DNA of 64,000 bases, from assembly GCA_006176705.1 (NCBI GenBank), contig QRFJ01006356.1:1-64000 (forward strand), in the 5' to 3' direction. Every line of letters begins with the position of its first letter. Within the stretch, counting starts at the first letter, position 1. Positions 12,231 to 23,938 of this stretch are shown piece by piece. Position numbers and translations under genes: made by a program. The notes under the pieces were generated by a model. It saw only the letters and a list, made by a program, of their open reading frames with translations, was not told the origin of the DNA and made no database searches. The stretch is from Cocos nucifera. Lineage: Eukaryota > Streptophyta > Magnoliopsida > Arecales > Arecaceae.

Positions 12231-14481
12231 TGTTAGATATATGTGCCTTAGAAGCCAAAATTGGCTGACACTTGTAATACACTTCTAGAGGCAAAATTGT
12301 AATTTTGACTATAATCAATAAAATGGATTATTTTCTATCACATATGTGTATTTAGTGTCTGTGATACATCCTTTGAGTTAATGGTAATGATAATTCATAT
12401 TTTCAAGAGTTGAAAATTTAAGACATGAATAATCATTATTAACTCATAAAATGCTTCCGACCATAGGATCATCACGAGGATGGTGATTGATTTGGAAAGG
12501 TTGTGTGTACAATCACTTCTCTTTAGTAGATGAGTCTTGAGTCTATGGTGTGGGAGACACCAGAGCGAGAGTATAGGTACTCGTTAGAGAATAAGGGCAC
12601 TGAGCGTGACCACCTCGAGTAGTCATTAGGAAGTCTACCTTCTCGTCAATGACTGACTCGATGCTGCAGTGGTGTGTCTGGTTCTTTGATCCTGAGGTGC
12701 ATCGGCAGTTCACCTTGAGGGTGTTATAGTTTGACTACACCATAACTCGATCTCCTAGCCATTCGGAAACTCTGAGGTGTATGTTGGCTATAGCATGTTC
12801 ATTGTAGGAACTGGATTGCATCAAGATGGAATCTATCTACCTCGGTGGTAGAGGAGCAGCCCTATGATGATCATGAGAATCAAGTCCAGAAGCCCATGGC
12901 CATGGCAGAGTGAAATAATAGAAAGAGTTTCTATTTAGATTTTCACATCGGACTTGAATCGAATGATTACATCATATGACAGAAACTAGGGTTTGACGAG
13001 TTCACCTTAACCCTAATCTGATCAGGGCTCAAGATAGAAGAACTTAATCACATAGGTAGCTGCACCAAGAGGTTCGCATTCAGCTCTGATGGGTTGCCAC
13101 CATATACTGCTAGGTGTCACTGGTGGATTTTGGGAGCAATTAGAATGATTTAGATGATCGATCATTCTAGCTGTTCGAATCAGAAGAGTTCTGATCCATC
13201 GAAAGGAGTTTCGATGATGTCGATGATAGAGATCATGACATATCCCATTACCATACAGAACTGAACCTAACTGGGTCACACAAACAAGGGTTTGAATCTG
13301 GTGATCATCAATTGAACTAATCTGGTTCAATTGATCTGAATGAGATTCAATTAGGTTCAAGGAAAATCGTGCTAGCACTCGATTGAACCTAACGTTCTTC
13401 TTTTACTATCATAAATAGTTATCCTAACTGAGCTAAAGGAGTTTGTGCTCGATCAAAGGCCTTCACTTGGTCTGACTGGAGCTTGTTCAGATCAGAAAAG
13501 GGTTGTCTTATTTTGTAAGATAATACCTACCATTTTTGGTCACCTATCATTTCTCATCCTTTGACTTTGGTCAAAAGTTGACCTTTGGCTGGTCAAATGT
13601 TGACCATTGACACTTTGACTTCTGTCCATGTGTCACGCACCTATTGGAGAGCTGGTGGGGCTTGTCCCCTATTAGAAACTGGCAAGGAGGAGGGCGCACG
13701 CCACCTAGGAGTCCCTGTTGGATAGGGACTCCATCTCCTTATTGGATTCTGATTAGACTCCTCCTAAGAACCAACATTGACTGGTCTTAGGCACCATCTA
13801 AGGATGAATCCAAAGGACTCTATTCCCAGCAATCAGATTTAAATCTAATTTCACAAAGGGTTCTGATTGGTTGGGATGAAGAGGAGTTGGATCACGCATA
13901 GTTTAAAAATAAGACCCTGTGCCCAACTCAGAAAACACAAGAAAAATTCTCTATGCCCCAAGGCTACCTCTCTCTTCCTCCTCCATGCCAAGTTCATCTT
14001 CTCCTTCTCCTCTCCATGCCCAAAGAAGTTTAGGATCTCAATTGGTGCAATCTAGGCGAGAGAAAGGCGACAGAAAGCTAGAAGGCTGTGCTGCTACAAA
14101 AGACAATTGTTGATCTTCGAAAGCCATTTTTGAAGATCCTCCAAATTAGATTCAGGTCTGATTTTTGGAGACGTGATAGAGAAGAAGAGGATCTCCAAAT
14201 CTAGCTCGAGTGGATATCGGTAGTGGCCAGATACTTACGTGGCTAGATCCAGAACCTTCCACTGCTTATAGGATCATCAATGGGTAATAGGATTACCCTA
14301 CATCAAAATAAATTTAATCTGATTTAATTTATCTATATTTTATTTTAATTATTAAAATAAAAAAAATTAGATCTGAAACATTTCAGATCTAATTTGGATC
14401 AAAGAGAAAAGCTTTTAAAATATATCTCTTGATCCGATCAGATCTGAAGGAACCTAATCTGGGAAATCAGGATTCCCTTCA
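12231..14481 (+). repeat. Ang-1 3' LTR
   Basis: 2251 bp, about 35 bp shorter than the 5' LTR. Most of the difference is a deletion at about 13703 that removed one arm of the GC-rich hairpin and the following sequence. The TATA position is mutated. It ends CCTTCA and is followed by ctcag. Confidence 0.95.
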
Positions 14482-15599
14482 CTCAGTAGTTAGGCAACTC
14501 AGTAATAAACGAGATCGACTCAGTCTCAAAAAATAGAAAAATAAAAAGCTAATTTTTAAAATCTATTGATACTGAGCCGACCCAGTTAGAAACTGAGTCG
14601 ACCTAGTAAAGAATTGAGCTAACCCAGTAAAAAACTAAGCCAACCCAGTAACTACAATGACTATAAACAGTTAGTTTTCTGTAGCTTTTTCAAATGAGCT
14701 ATTCTCCACTCAAATGGCTAGTTCAATCTTTCCAACGATCAAAACTCACTCCTAAGCCATTCCCAAGTATAAAAAAGTTAGAAAAATATTTTGGATGAAA
14801 TTTTTAAGGATTTTAAAAGGAAAATCATTCAAGAAGAAAGTGTTACATTGAATATCCAATGAAAGAAGAAAAGAGAGAGATTTAAGCTTCAAATTTAGAT
14901 GGCATATAAGAATCATCTTCCACAATACTTCAAGCAATCTCTTAGCATTAGTTGAAGAGAAGAGAAGCTACCAAAGAGCATTCATTTAGCCTCTTCTCCA
15001 AGCTCCAAAAGAGTTTTCTTTTTATTTTCTATCTTATGCTAAATTTAATACTTTATATTTTTGTTTATTTACAAGTTTCTTTAAGAGAAAAAAACTTGGA
15101 GATTAGGCCCATCCAAGCCCAAAATTGGATTTTGTAGGTTTTGGTTGTGAGCCCATAAAATCAATAGGGTTGATAATGAACCCAAAAAAACTACCGATAT
15201 AGGGCTGTGGTTAGTGAGCCTGGTAAAATCAACTGAGTTTGTTTATAATTTTGGATTAAAATAAATATATTGTAATCTAGGATTATAGTAAAATTTTCAA
15301 GAAGAGCTTGAAAAGTGGACGTAGGTGCGGGGTTGCATCGAACCACTATAAAATCTTTGTACATTTGTATTGTATTTTTTTCTCTATTGCTTTACATATC
15401 TTGCATGCTTTAAATTGCTAATTACTTACTAATTTGGATTAACTGTTGCTTAAGTTCATTCACACTTGATTCCATTGCATACACTAATTAATTTTATTGA
15501 ATTGAATTAAGTTAAGCACATACTTGTGTAGAGTTAAATTTGGTCAAAAATTTTATAAACCCAATTCACCCCCCTTTGGGTAGCCATCCTTAGGCAACA
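14482..15599 (+). repeat. Sire-A 3' LTR, second part
   Basis: Continuation of the LTR begun at 3755, total about 1.46 kb. The block gtggacgtaggtgcggggt...atcgaaccactataaa (about 15317-15350) and the end caattcacccccctttggg...ggcaaca match the Sire-B 5' LTR (59368-59404 and 59581-59617). It ends at 15599 with CAACA. A 21 bp periodic repeat lies at 14571-14654. Confidence 0.85.
14571..14654 (+). repeat. 21 bp tandem repeat in the Sire-A LTR (4 units)
   Basis: Units start at 14571, 14592, 14613 and 14634 with the core actgagccgacccagt and variants. Spacing is exactly 21 bp. A related core (gatcgactcagt) occurs just upstream near 14512. The same repeat type is in the Tork-2 LTRs. Confidence 0.85.
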
Positions 15600-15818
15600 A
15601 AGTCTAATTCTAAGGAGGAACACGAAACAAAAAAAATAATTCTCCTTCCAATTATGAATGGAAGAAGGGGTGCCCATAAGCAACCCCTTCTTGCCGAACT
15701 GAGGAGAGACATACCACTAATCTTTGGTGGTAGGATGATGTTTAAAAGTGAAGAAGTTGCAAAACAAAGAAATGGTAGGTTAAACATCAGCCATGGTGCA
15801 CAAGGATAGGAATTCTAT
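15600..15818 (-). pseudogene. Fragment of a Tat-type gypsy antisense ORF
   Basis: On the minus strand this 219 bp reads through a region equivalent to the Gyp antisense ORF at about 57700-57905. Both contain a WYVS-like segment, a KKG...GAPS-like segment, then IHNWK-like and FF(I/V)F-like residues; the plus-strand text ccccttcttgccgaactgaggagagacataccac aligns with its counterpart there. It is framed by the Sire-A LTR end and the Ang-2 LTR start, so it is a sliver of a gypsy element into which both inserted. Reading frame is broken. It implies a second Gyp-family copy. Confidence 0.65.
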
Positions 15819-18107
15819 TGTTAGATATGTATACTCTAGAAGTCAGAATTGGCTGACACTTGTAATACACTTCTAGGAGCAAAATTATAATTTTGACTAT
15901 AAATAATAAAATGGATTATTTTCTATCATAAATGTGTATTTAGTGTCTGTGATACATCCCTTGAGTTAATGGTAATGATAATTCATATTTTTAAGAGTTG
16001 AAAATTTAAGACATGAATGTTCATTTATTAACTCATAAAAGGCTCCTGACCGTAGGATCATCATTAGGATGGTGATTGATCTGGAAGGTTAGTATACAAT
16101 TGCTTTTTTATAGTAGATGGGTCTTGAATCTATGGTGTAGAGATACCAAAGTGAGAGTACAGGTACTCGTTAGAGAACGAGGGCACTGAGCGTGACTACC
16201 TCGAGTAGTTATAAGAAAGTCTACCTTCTCGTCGATGATTGACTCAAAGCTACAGTGGTGTATCAGGTTCTTTGACCTGAGGTGCATTGGCAATTCACCT
16301 TAAGGATGTTATAGTTTGACTACACCATGACTCGGTCTTCTAGCCATTCGAAATCCTGAGGTGTATGTTGGCTATAGCATGTTCATTGTAGGAATTGGAT
16401 TGCACCAAGATGAAATCTATCTACCTCGGTGGATGAGGAGCAGCCCTATGATGATCATGAGAATCAAGTCCATAAGCCCATGGCCATAGGCAAAAGTGAA
16501 ATAATAGAAAGAGTTTCTATTAAGGTTTTCATATCGGACTTGAATCGAATGATTAAATCATATGATAGAAATTAGGGTTTGACGAGTTCACCTTAACCCT
16601 AATCTGATCGGAGCTCAAGATAGAAGAACTTAATCACACAAGTAGCTACACTGAGAGGTTCATTTTTAGTTTTGATGGGTTGCCACCATATACTGCTAGG
16701 TGTCACTGGTGGATTTTGGGAGCAATTAGAATGATTTAGATGATCGATCATTCCAATTGTCTGAATCAGAAGAGTTCTGATCCATCGAAAGGAGTTTTGA
16801 TAATGTCAATGATGGAGATCATGATATATCCCATTACCATATAGAACTGAACCTAACTGGATCATACAAATAAGGGTTTGGATCTTGATATCATCAATTG
16901 GACTAATTCAGTTCAATTGATTTGAATTAGATTCAATTAGGTTTAAGAAAATCATGCTAGCACACAATTGAACCTAACGTTCTCCTTTTTCTATCATGAA
17001 AAGTTATCTCGACTGAGCAAAATATGTTTGTGCTCACTCAGGTACCTTTACATGGTCTGACTGGAGCTTGTCCAGGTCAGAAATGGATTGTCTTAATTTA
17101 TGAGATAAATTTGAGACAACACCTACCATTTTTCATCACCTGCTAATTTTTGTTCTTTGACTTTGGTCAAATGTTGACCTTTGACCCTTGGACATCTGCC
17201 CATGTATCATGCACTTATTGGAGAGTAGATAGGGGCTTGTCCCCTTACTTGATTTTGGAAAGGAGGGGGCACATGCCTAGGATGGCGTGCGCCCATGGAT
17301 AGGGATTCTTGGGGTCCCATATAGATGGGACTCTAGGTTGCTTCTTGGATTCAACTTAAATGTCCCCTAGCCATAGACTTTGACTAGTCTTAGGTGCCAT
17401 CTAAGGATGAATCTATAGGGCTCTCATTTGATTGGATTAGGTGATATCATCCCATCATTTAGATTTAGATCTGATTGCACAAAGCAATGCGATTGGTCGG
17501 GATGATGTAGCACTGCATGGCACAGTAGGGTCTATAAATAAACCCTATCTTCACCCAACTTTCAGTCAGTTTCTCTTAGCCCATGCCCCAAGGTTACCTC
17601 TCTCTCTCCTCCATGCCATCTTCTGATCCTCTCTCTCCTTTCCATGTCTAAGGAAAGTTGGGCTTCAGTTTGGTGCAATCCAGGCAAGAAAAGGCTGACG
17701 AGAAAGGAAGAAGGTAGCACTGCTGTAGAGACGACAACAGATCTTCGAAAGGAGTTTTGAAGATCCTCCAAATCAGATCCAAATCTAATTTTTGGAGATA
17801 TGATAAAGAAGAAAAAGATCTCCAGATCCAGTCTGAGTGGATACCGATAGAGGTCAGGCGCTTGCATGGCTAGATCCAGAACCTCAGGCAATCAGTAGGA
17901 TCGTCAAAGGGTAATCAGATTACCCAGCAAACAATGTAACATTAATTTAGATTTAATTTAATTTAATTTCTTTATTTATCAGATCATAAAATTAGATCTA
18001 AAATGTGTCAGATCTAATTTAGATCTAAGAGAATATTTTTGAAATATGCCACTTGATCCAATCAGATTTGATCGAACCTGACCAGGGAAATTAGGATTTT
18101 CCCTTCA
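15819..18107 (+). repeat. Ang-2 5' LTR
   Basis: 2289 bp, TGTTAGATATG to CCTTCA, with TATAAATA at 17533-17540. The GC-rich hairpin seen in Ang-1 is present near 17265-17295 with one arm degraded by C-to-T changes (gggcacatgcc against ggcgtgcgccc). Confidence 0.93.
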
Positions 18108-19979
18108 ACTGGTATCAGAGCCAAGTTGCATAAAACTTATTTAGATCTGATTTAATCTTATAAATTAATAATTTTAGATATCACATGAGATGTGACTAGA
18201 TCTAAAATTAAAAAATTAGAAAATTAAAATTAATTAATCTAGATCTAAAATGTATGAGATACATAACTAGACTAGGAATAGAATTGTTCTATGTGTAGTC
18301 TAGTATAATCATAATTTTTATTTGATTAATTATAATTTTAAGATATATTTATTTAATATTTTTTAATAATATAAATATTATAATTAGATCTAAAAATAAA
18401 AAATAAATTAAATTTAATTTGTTCATATGAGATATGATAGTTGCATGTTTAGACTAGTTGTAAAATAGTTCTACAAAAGGTCTAGATTAAATTTTATTTG
18501 ATGTGATCAAATTTAAATTTAATTTTTTAGATAATTATATGATAATTTAGATCTGAAAAACATGCATGATATGATACATGAGATGTATGCAAAACATATT
18601 TTAATTAGATCAATTTTTATATGAGATATATGCTTAGATGTAATTAGTTTTGTAAATCAGTTGAATTTCTAATTAAGACGTTTCCCTTGGTCGTCTGGTC
18701 ATAAGAACAAAGTAGGGTTTAAAGACCCTCTCCTTCCATTCGATGCGGTGTTCTTATGATGTGTAGGGGTGCTGCACGTTCGTCCTTAATCAAAAAATTG
18801 AAAACTTATTTTCTGCAAAATCCTAAATCCTAAAATCTTAGGATCTTATTTACATGTTTTATTTATGAAACCTAAACTTAATTAAGAATTAAGATTATGA
18901 AATATATTAGGTCTAAAATTGAGAATTTTTAGATCTAAGACATGTTCATAAGATTGGGTTCGGGCTTGGGTAGCCCAATTAGGTCTAAGCGATTGATCAA
19001 ACTGAATCAAGAGTTGGTTAGATGGGATCAACAATGCTTAAATTGACCAGCCTAATAGGATTATGTCTGAGTCAAGATCGAGCCACGTGAGTGATCGATC
19101 AAGCTAAGACCTAATTAGGCTTAGTGGTTAGAGTCTAGATTGTAGGCTAACCCGATTGGTTCTGGCTCAATAATTTGGTGTCTAAGGTAAGTCTGGTAGA
19201 TACGACCAACTGGTTTTTAATTGAGAGCTACTCGACTCAAATGCATTCTTGTCGAGTTAATGGCATATCCCTTCCACCGGTCTCACTTATCTGGCCATGT
19301 TTGTTGACTCAATTTTGATCTAAGGTGGTCAATAATCCGAGCTAACCCATGCCACTAGGTTAGTCAAAATGGTTATGACTATGTCAAGTCTAGTTTAATG
19401 AGACCTAAATCAAATCTTCCTAAGAAAATATTAAGTCTAAGATCTTCCACCATTGTAGATGTGCGGGCCCTTTCAGGGGTTGATTGTTCTTGGCTGGTTA
19501 CAGTAGCTCAGTTGCACCAGGAAGATGCAACCATGTCTATTAGGCATTAGATGCTACAGGCTGGAGGATGGATTGAGCTCAATATTTTGGATACGGTGAG
19601 AGACTCAATTAGAAATCCAATCTATGCAAATGATGGGTCTGACTTAACTAAGGAGTGGATCAATATTTTGGGCATGGTGAGGTTCATGAATTAGAGACCA
19701 AGTTTGGGTGCATCATGATTAGAGAATCATTGAATAAGAGTTGTTCACTCATTGGCTAACCCATCACCAATAACTGTTAGATGAGGTGATGAGTCAGTTG
19801 GTGGGATCGCACCACCCATTAGAAATCATTAATCATGAAGATTTTTACATCTCTACAGAGGGAGTGTAGGGATCCAAAAAAATAGTGGGAGCTAATTTGT
19901 TTAAAAATAAAATCTCTAAACAAATTAGTTAAGTCTTAATTACAATATGTAACTTGAAACTTTGACTCTCTACAGAAAA
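18108..19979 (+). other. Ang-2 untranslated leader
   Basis: 1.87 kb with no gene, closely similar along its length to the leaders of Ang-1 and Ang-3. The primer-binding site sits at its start. Confidence 0.8.
18110..18121 (+). other. Primer-binding site of Ang-2
   Basis: TGGTATCAGAGC, two bases after the LTR end, complementary to initiator tRNA-Met. Confidence 0.9.
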
Positions 19980-20816
19980 ATGTCTGCATCCAATCCATTA
20001 GCATGAATTCTGGACATCCATAGACTGATCGGATCTAATTACAAGGATTGGCTTCGAAACTTAAAAATCATTTTGGGTTCTGAGAAGTTAACTCATGTAT
20101 TGGATCAGGATTCTTCCATCTTACCAGCTCATCCAACCACTGAACAGAGAGCATCTCTGGATAAGTGGACAGACGAAGATAACAAGGCTAGATACTTCAT
20201 GTTGGGCTCGATGTCTGATGAACTTCAGCACCAACATGAAGATATCAGGACTACTCGCCAAATGTTGGCTCACCAAAAGGAGATATTTGGTGAACAGAGT
20301 CGCGTAGCTAAGTATTAAGTCACTAAACGACCGTTCAAGGCTATGATGCATGATGGGCAGTCAGTCCAAGATCATTATCTGATGATGATTAAGGACTTGA
20401 AAGAGCTTGAGAAGCTCAGAGTGAGGTTGGACTTGGATCTGTAGAATGATATAATTCTGCAATACTTGACTGATGCATATGGGCAGTTCTTCATGAACTA
20501 CCATATGCATAAACTTCAAAATTTTCTGACCGAACTTATGAACATGCTAGTTACCACTATGCTTTCCATGAAAGGTTCTAAAGGCTTAGTGCTTCCTATG
20601 CAATAGACTTCTTCCAAGAGAAAGTCTTTTGAAAAGAAGAAGAAGTCTGCAAAAAAGCAGAAGATGGAAGGAGGAAAGAAGAAAATGGCAGAGCTGAAGA
20701 AGAAGGCCACTAACAAAGGAAGGTATTTCTATTGCAATAATGACGACCACTAAAAGCGAAACTGCCCTACTTACCTAGCCACCCTACAGAAGAAGGAGGC
20801 AGGTCCTTCTGGAGGT
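19980..20816 (+). pseudogene. gag: Ang-2 gag, broken by stops only
   Basis: Frame opens at MSASNPLA and runs in register with pol. Recognisable segments are NYKDWLRNLKIIL, EKLTHVLDQD, the SVQDHYLMMIKDLKELEKL stretch and a basic tail. The zinc knuckle (about 20728-20769) is doubly damaged: the first Cys is Tyr (YFYC) and the Trp codon is TAA. Stops at about 20004 (CGA to TGA compared with CGT in Ang-1), 20316 (CAA to TAA), 20442 (CAG to TAG) and 20604 (TGG to TAG) are all explicable as C-to-T changes on one strand or the other. Confidence 0.85.
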
Positions 20817-22127
20817 ATGCTCGTTATTGAGTCTAACATTACGGTTTCTTCTGCATCCAATTGGGTGCTTGACTCTAGTTCTAGTGCTCACTTGTGCACT
20901 TCTATACAGGATCTTGAGGATAACAGGAGGCTGTGGGATGTTGAGATGGTTCTGTGCATCGAAAATGGAGTAAGAGTTGCTGCCATGGCTGTGGGAACAT
21001 ACCCTCTTCAACTACCATCTGATTTAGACTTAGTGTTAAATGACTGTTATTATGTACCTGTAGCAAGCAGAAATTTGATTTTTATTTCTTGCCTTGCATT
21101 AGAAGGCTATATAATTAGTTTTCTTAAAGACCATTATAATATTCTTTATGAAAGAAATAAAATTGTAAGTGGTTTATTTATTAACGATCTTTATCAGTTA
21201 CATATTGATGTATCTATTTTTAATATCGAGCAAAATGTGAATACTATGAAATGACCTAGGGATAGTCCAAATGGTAGGTATCTATGGCACCTAAGACTAG
21301 GTCATATAGCAGAAGATAGGGTTAACAAATTGGAGAAAATCGGGCTATTAAGTCCATTGACTTCCGAGTCATATCCAATTTGTGAATCTTATCTTCATGG
21401 CAAAATGACTAAGCTACTTTTTGTAGGACATGGGAAAAGGGCCACGGATCTTCTTTCCTTAGTATTTACTAATGTGTGCAGCCCATTTGATGTGCCGGCT
21501 AGAGGCAACTTTGTCTACTTCATAATCTTTACAGATGATTTATCTAGATATGGGTATGTGTATCTTATGAGACACAAGTCTGAAACTTTTGAAAAATTCA
21601 AAGAATTCAGACGTGAAGTAGAAAAGCAAACTAAAAAATCCATTAAAGTTCTTCGATCAGATCGAGGAGGTGAATACCTTAGTCGAAAATTTCTGGACTA
21701 TCTCAAGAAAAATGGCATAGTCTCTCAATGGACTCCACCTGAAATACCTCAACTCAATGGGATTTTAGAATGGACGAATAAGATCCTATTAGATATGATC
21801 CGATCCATGATGAGCTTCATAAATCTCCCTGATTTTCTTTGGAGATATTGTTTGATAATTGCAATATACTTACTGAATAGGGTTCCCTCTAAAATCATTC
21901 CTACCACACTGTATGAGATATGGCATGGTAAAAAATCAAGTCTGAGTCATCTTAGAATTTGGGATTTTTCGGCTCATGTCAAAAGACAACAAGCGAACAA
22001 GTTAGACTTTAGGTCCTCCAGAGCTTGATTTATAGGATATCCTAAAGAGTCATTAGGATATTATTTCTACATTCCAAAAGATCACAATGTGATTGTGAGT
22101 AGACATGCTATCTTTCTTGAAAAATAG
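20817..22127 (+). pseudogene. pol: Ang-2 protease and integrase, broken
   Basis: Same frame as gag. Protease reads WVLDSSSSAHLC: the D-S-G triad has Gly changed to Ser, probably inactivating. Integrase shows WHLRLGHIAEDRVN and CESYLHGKMTK (second zinc-binding Cys changed to Tyr). In the catalytic core the first Asp is Asn (FTNVC, codon 21471-21473), the second Asp (RSDRGGEY) and the Glu (NGILE) remain. Stops at about 21252, 22026 and 22125. The long open segment 21330-22028 gives 232 residues. Lesions are substitutions only. Confidence 0.88.
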
Positions 22128-23924
22128 TTTATTCAAGATAGCGGCATTAGAAAGTAGATTAAGCTCGAAGAGAAAGTCTCACAAGAGAAACAAGCTAAGG
22201 ACCAAATGGAACCAAATCAGGTTTAGCCAATCCATTCACTACCTCCATCTCATAGATCAAAAAGTATTTTTCGACCCCCTATGAGATACTTAGATACTAT
22301 TTCAAAGGAAGTAGAGAAAATGTTCCTCATAGGTAATGGAGTTCATGGAGATGATCCCAAAACCTATAATGAGGTGATATCGAATATTGACTCCGAAAAA
22401 TGGTTAGAGGCAATGAAGTCAAAAATTGACTTGATGCACTCAAACCAAGTCTGGACCTTGGTAGACCCACTAGAAGGTATAGTATCTATTGGATGTAAAT
22501 GAATCTACAAGAGAAAGATTAGTGCAGATGGAAATGTGGAGACATTCAAGGCTAGATTAGTGGCAAAAGGTTATAGTCAGTGCGAAGGCATTGACTATCA
22601 GGATATCTTTTCGCCCATAGCTATGCTTAAATCCATCCGCACATTGCTTGCTGTTGTAGCCTATTTTGATTATGAAATATGGCAAATGGATGTGAAAACG
22701 GCATTCTTAAATGGATATCTTGAGTTAGATATCTGTATGAAATAGTCGCTAGGTTTCACATCCGATGATGATGATCACAAGGTATGCAAGCTACAACGGT
22801 CCATATATGGACTTAAGCAAGCATCTCAGAGCTAGAATACTCATTTTAATGATGTGATCAAATTGTTTGGTTTCATCAAGAATAAGAAGGAGCCATGTGT
22901 CTTCAAAAAGGTCAGTGGGAGCACTATTATCTTCCTCGTATTGTACGTGGATGATATCCTCCTTATTGGAAATGATATTTCCATGTTGACCATAGTTAAA
23001 ATGTGGTTATCTAAAGAATTCTCCAGAAAAGACCTAGGAGAAGCATCCTTTATTCTAGAAATTAAGATCTATAGAGATAGACCGAATAGGATGCTAGGAC
23101 TTTCACAGAAGATGTATATAGAGGAGGTGCTAAAGTGGTTTAGCATGGAAAACTCTAAGAGGGATTTGGTACCCCTCAGACATGGCATTCATCTTTCGAA
23201 GAAGATGTGCCCTAGCACACTTGAAGAGATAGAATGCATGAGCAAGATCCCTTATGCTTCAGCAATATGGAGCCTCATGTATACCATGTTATGTGCAGGA
23301 CCTGATATATCCCATGCTGTGAGTGTCATGAGCAGATATCAGTCGAATCCAGGTGAAGAACACTGAACTTTTGTGAAATGTATCCTTAAGTACTTGAGAA
23401 GAACAAAGGATATGTTATTGGTCTTTGGTAATGGAGAACTCCAAGTCCAGGGGTATATAGACTCGGATTTTATATCCAATGTAGATGATCGAAAGTCCAC
23501 ATCTGGAAGTCTGTTTGTGTGCAATGGTGGAACTATCAGTTGGAAAAGTTTCAAGTAGACAATAATAGCAGATTTCACCATGGAAGTAGAATACATCGCT
23601 ACATCAGAAGCTGCAAAGGAGGCATTCTAGTACAAGAAGTTTGCCGCAGAGATTGGAGTGATGCCATCAGATGCCATTCCTCTATACTGCAATAATAATG
23701 GCACCATAGCCCTTGCTAAGGAGCTGAGGTCTCATAAAAAATCCAAGCACATCGAGTGGTGATACCACCTCATCCACGATTATCTCGAGAAGAGTTACGT
23801 CGAGGTCAAGAGAGTTAACTCTGCAGGCAATGCAGTGGACCCGCTTATAAAGTCGTTGGGCCAGCAGAAGATCGAAGCCCACCATGAGAAGGTGGGACCT
23901 AGATTTGTAGCCAATTGGCTTTAG
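22128..23924 (+). pseudogene. pol: Ang-2 reverse transcriptase and RNase H, broken
   Basis: RT reads EKWLEAMKSKIDLMHSNQVW, ARLVAKGYSQ, WQMDVKTAFLNGYLE, LQRSIYGLKQA and YVDD at 22944-22955. RNase H includes GPDISHAVSVMSRYQ, GYIDSDF and LYCNNNGTIALAK, where an Asp of the Ang-1 version (LYCDNNSAIALAK) is Asn. In-frame stops sit after QV (about 22227), GCK (22500), MK (22743), QAS-QS (22833), EEH (23364), FK (23556), AF (23628) and HIEW (23760). Ends VANWL-stop at 23924, fifteen bases before the 3' LTR. Confidence 0.9.
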
Positions 23925-23938
23925 ATCAATTGGGAGTT

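Larger units (their letters stand above)
4102..14481 (+). mobile_element. Ang-1: Ty1/copia retrotransposon, Angela/BARE-like, nested in the Sire-A LTR
   Basis: A 10,380 bp element with two direct LTRs (4102-6387 and 12231-14481), a tRNA-Met type primer site, a 1.9 kb leader, and gag-PR-IN-RT-RH order, which is diagnostic of copia. LTR ends are TG...CA. The flanking 5-mers ctcgg (4097-4101) and ctcag (14482-14486) are a one-mismatch target duplication. Removing the element restores a continuous Sire-A LTR. Over the first 150 bases the two LTRs differ at about 8 sites, so it looks the youngest of the three Angela copies, yet its pol carries several single-base indels and is non-autonomous. Confidence 0.95.
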
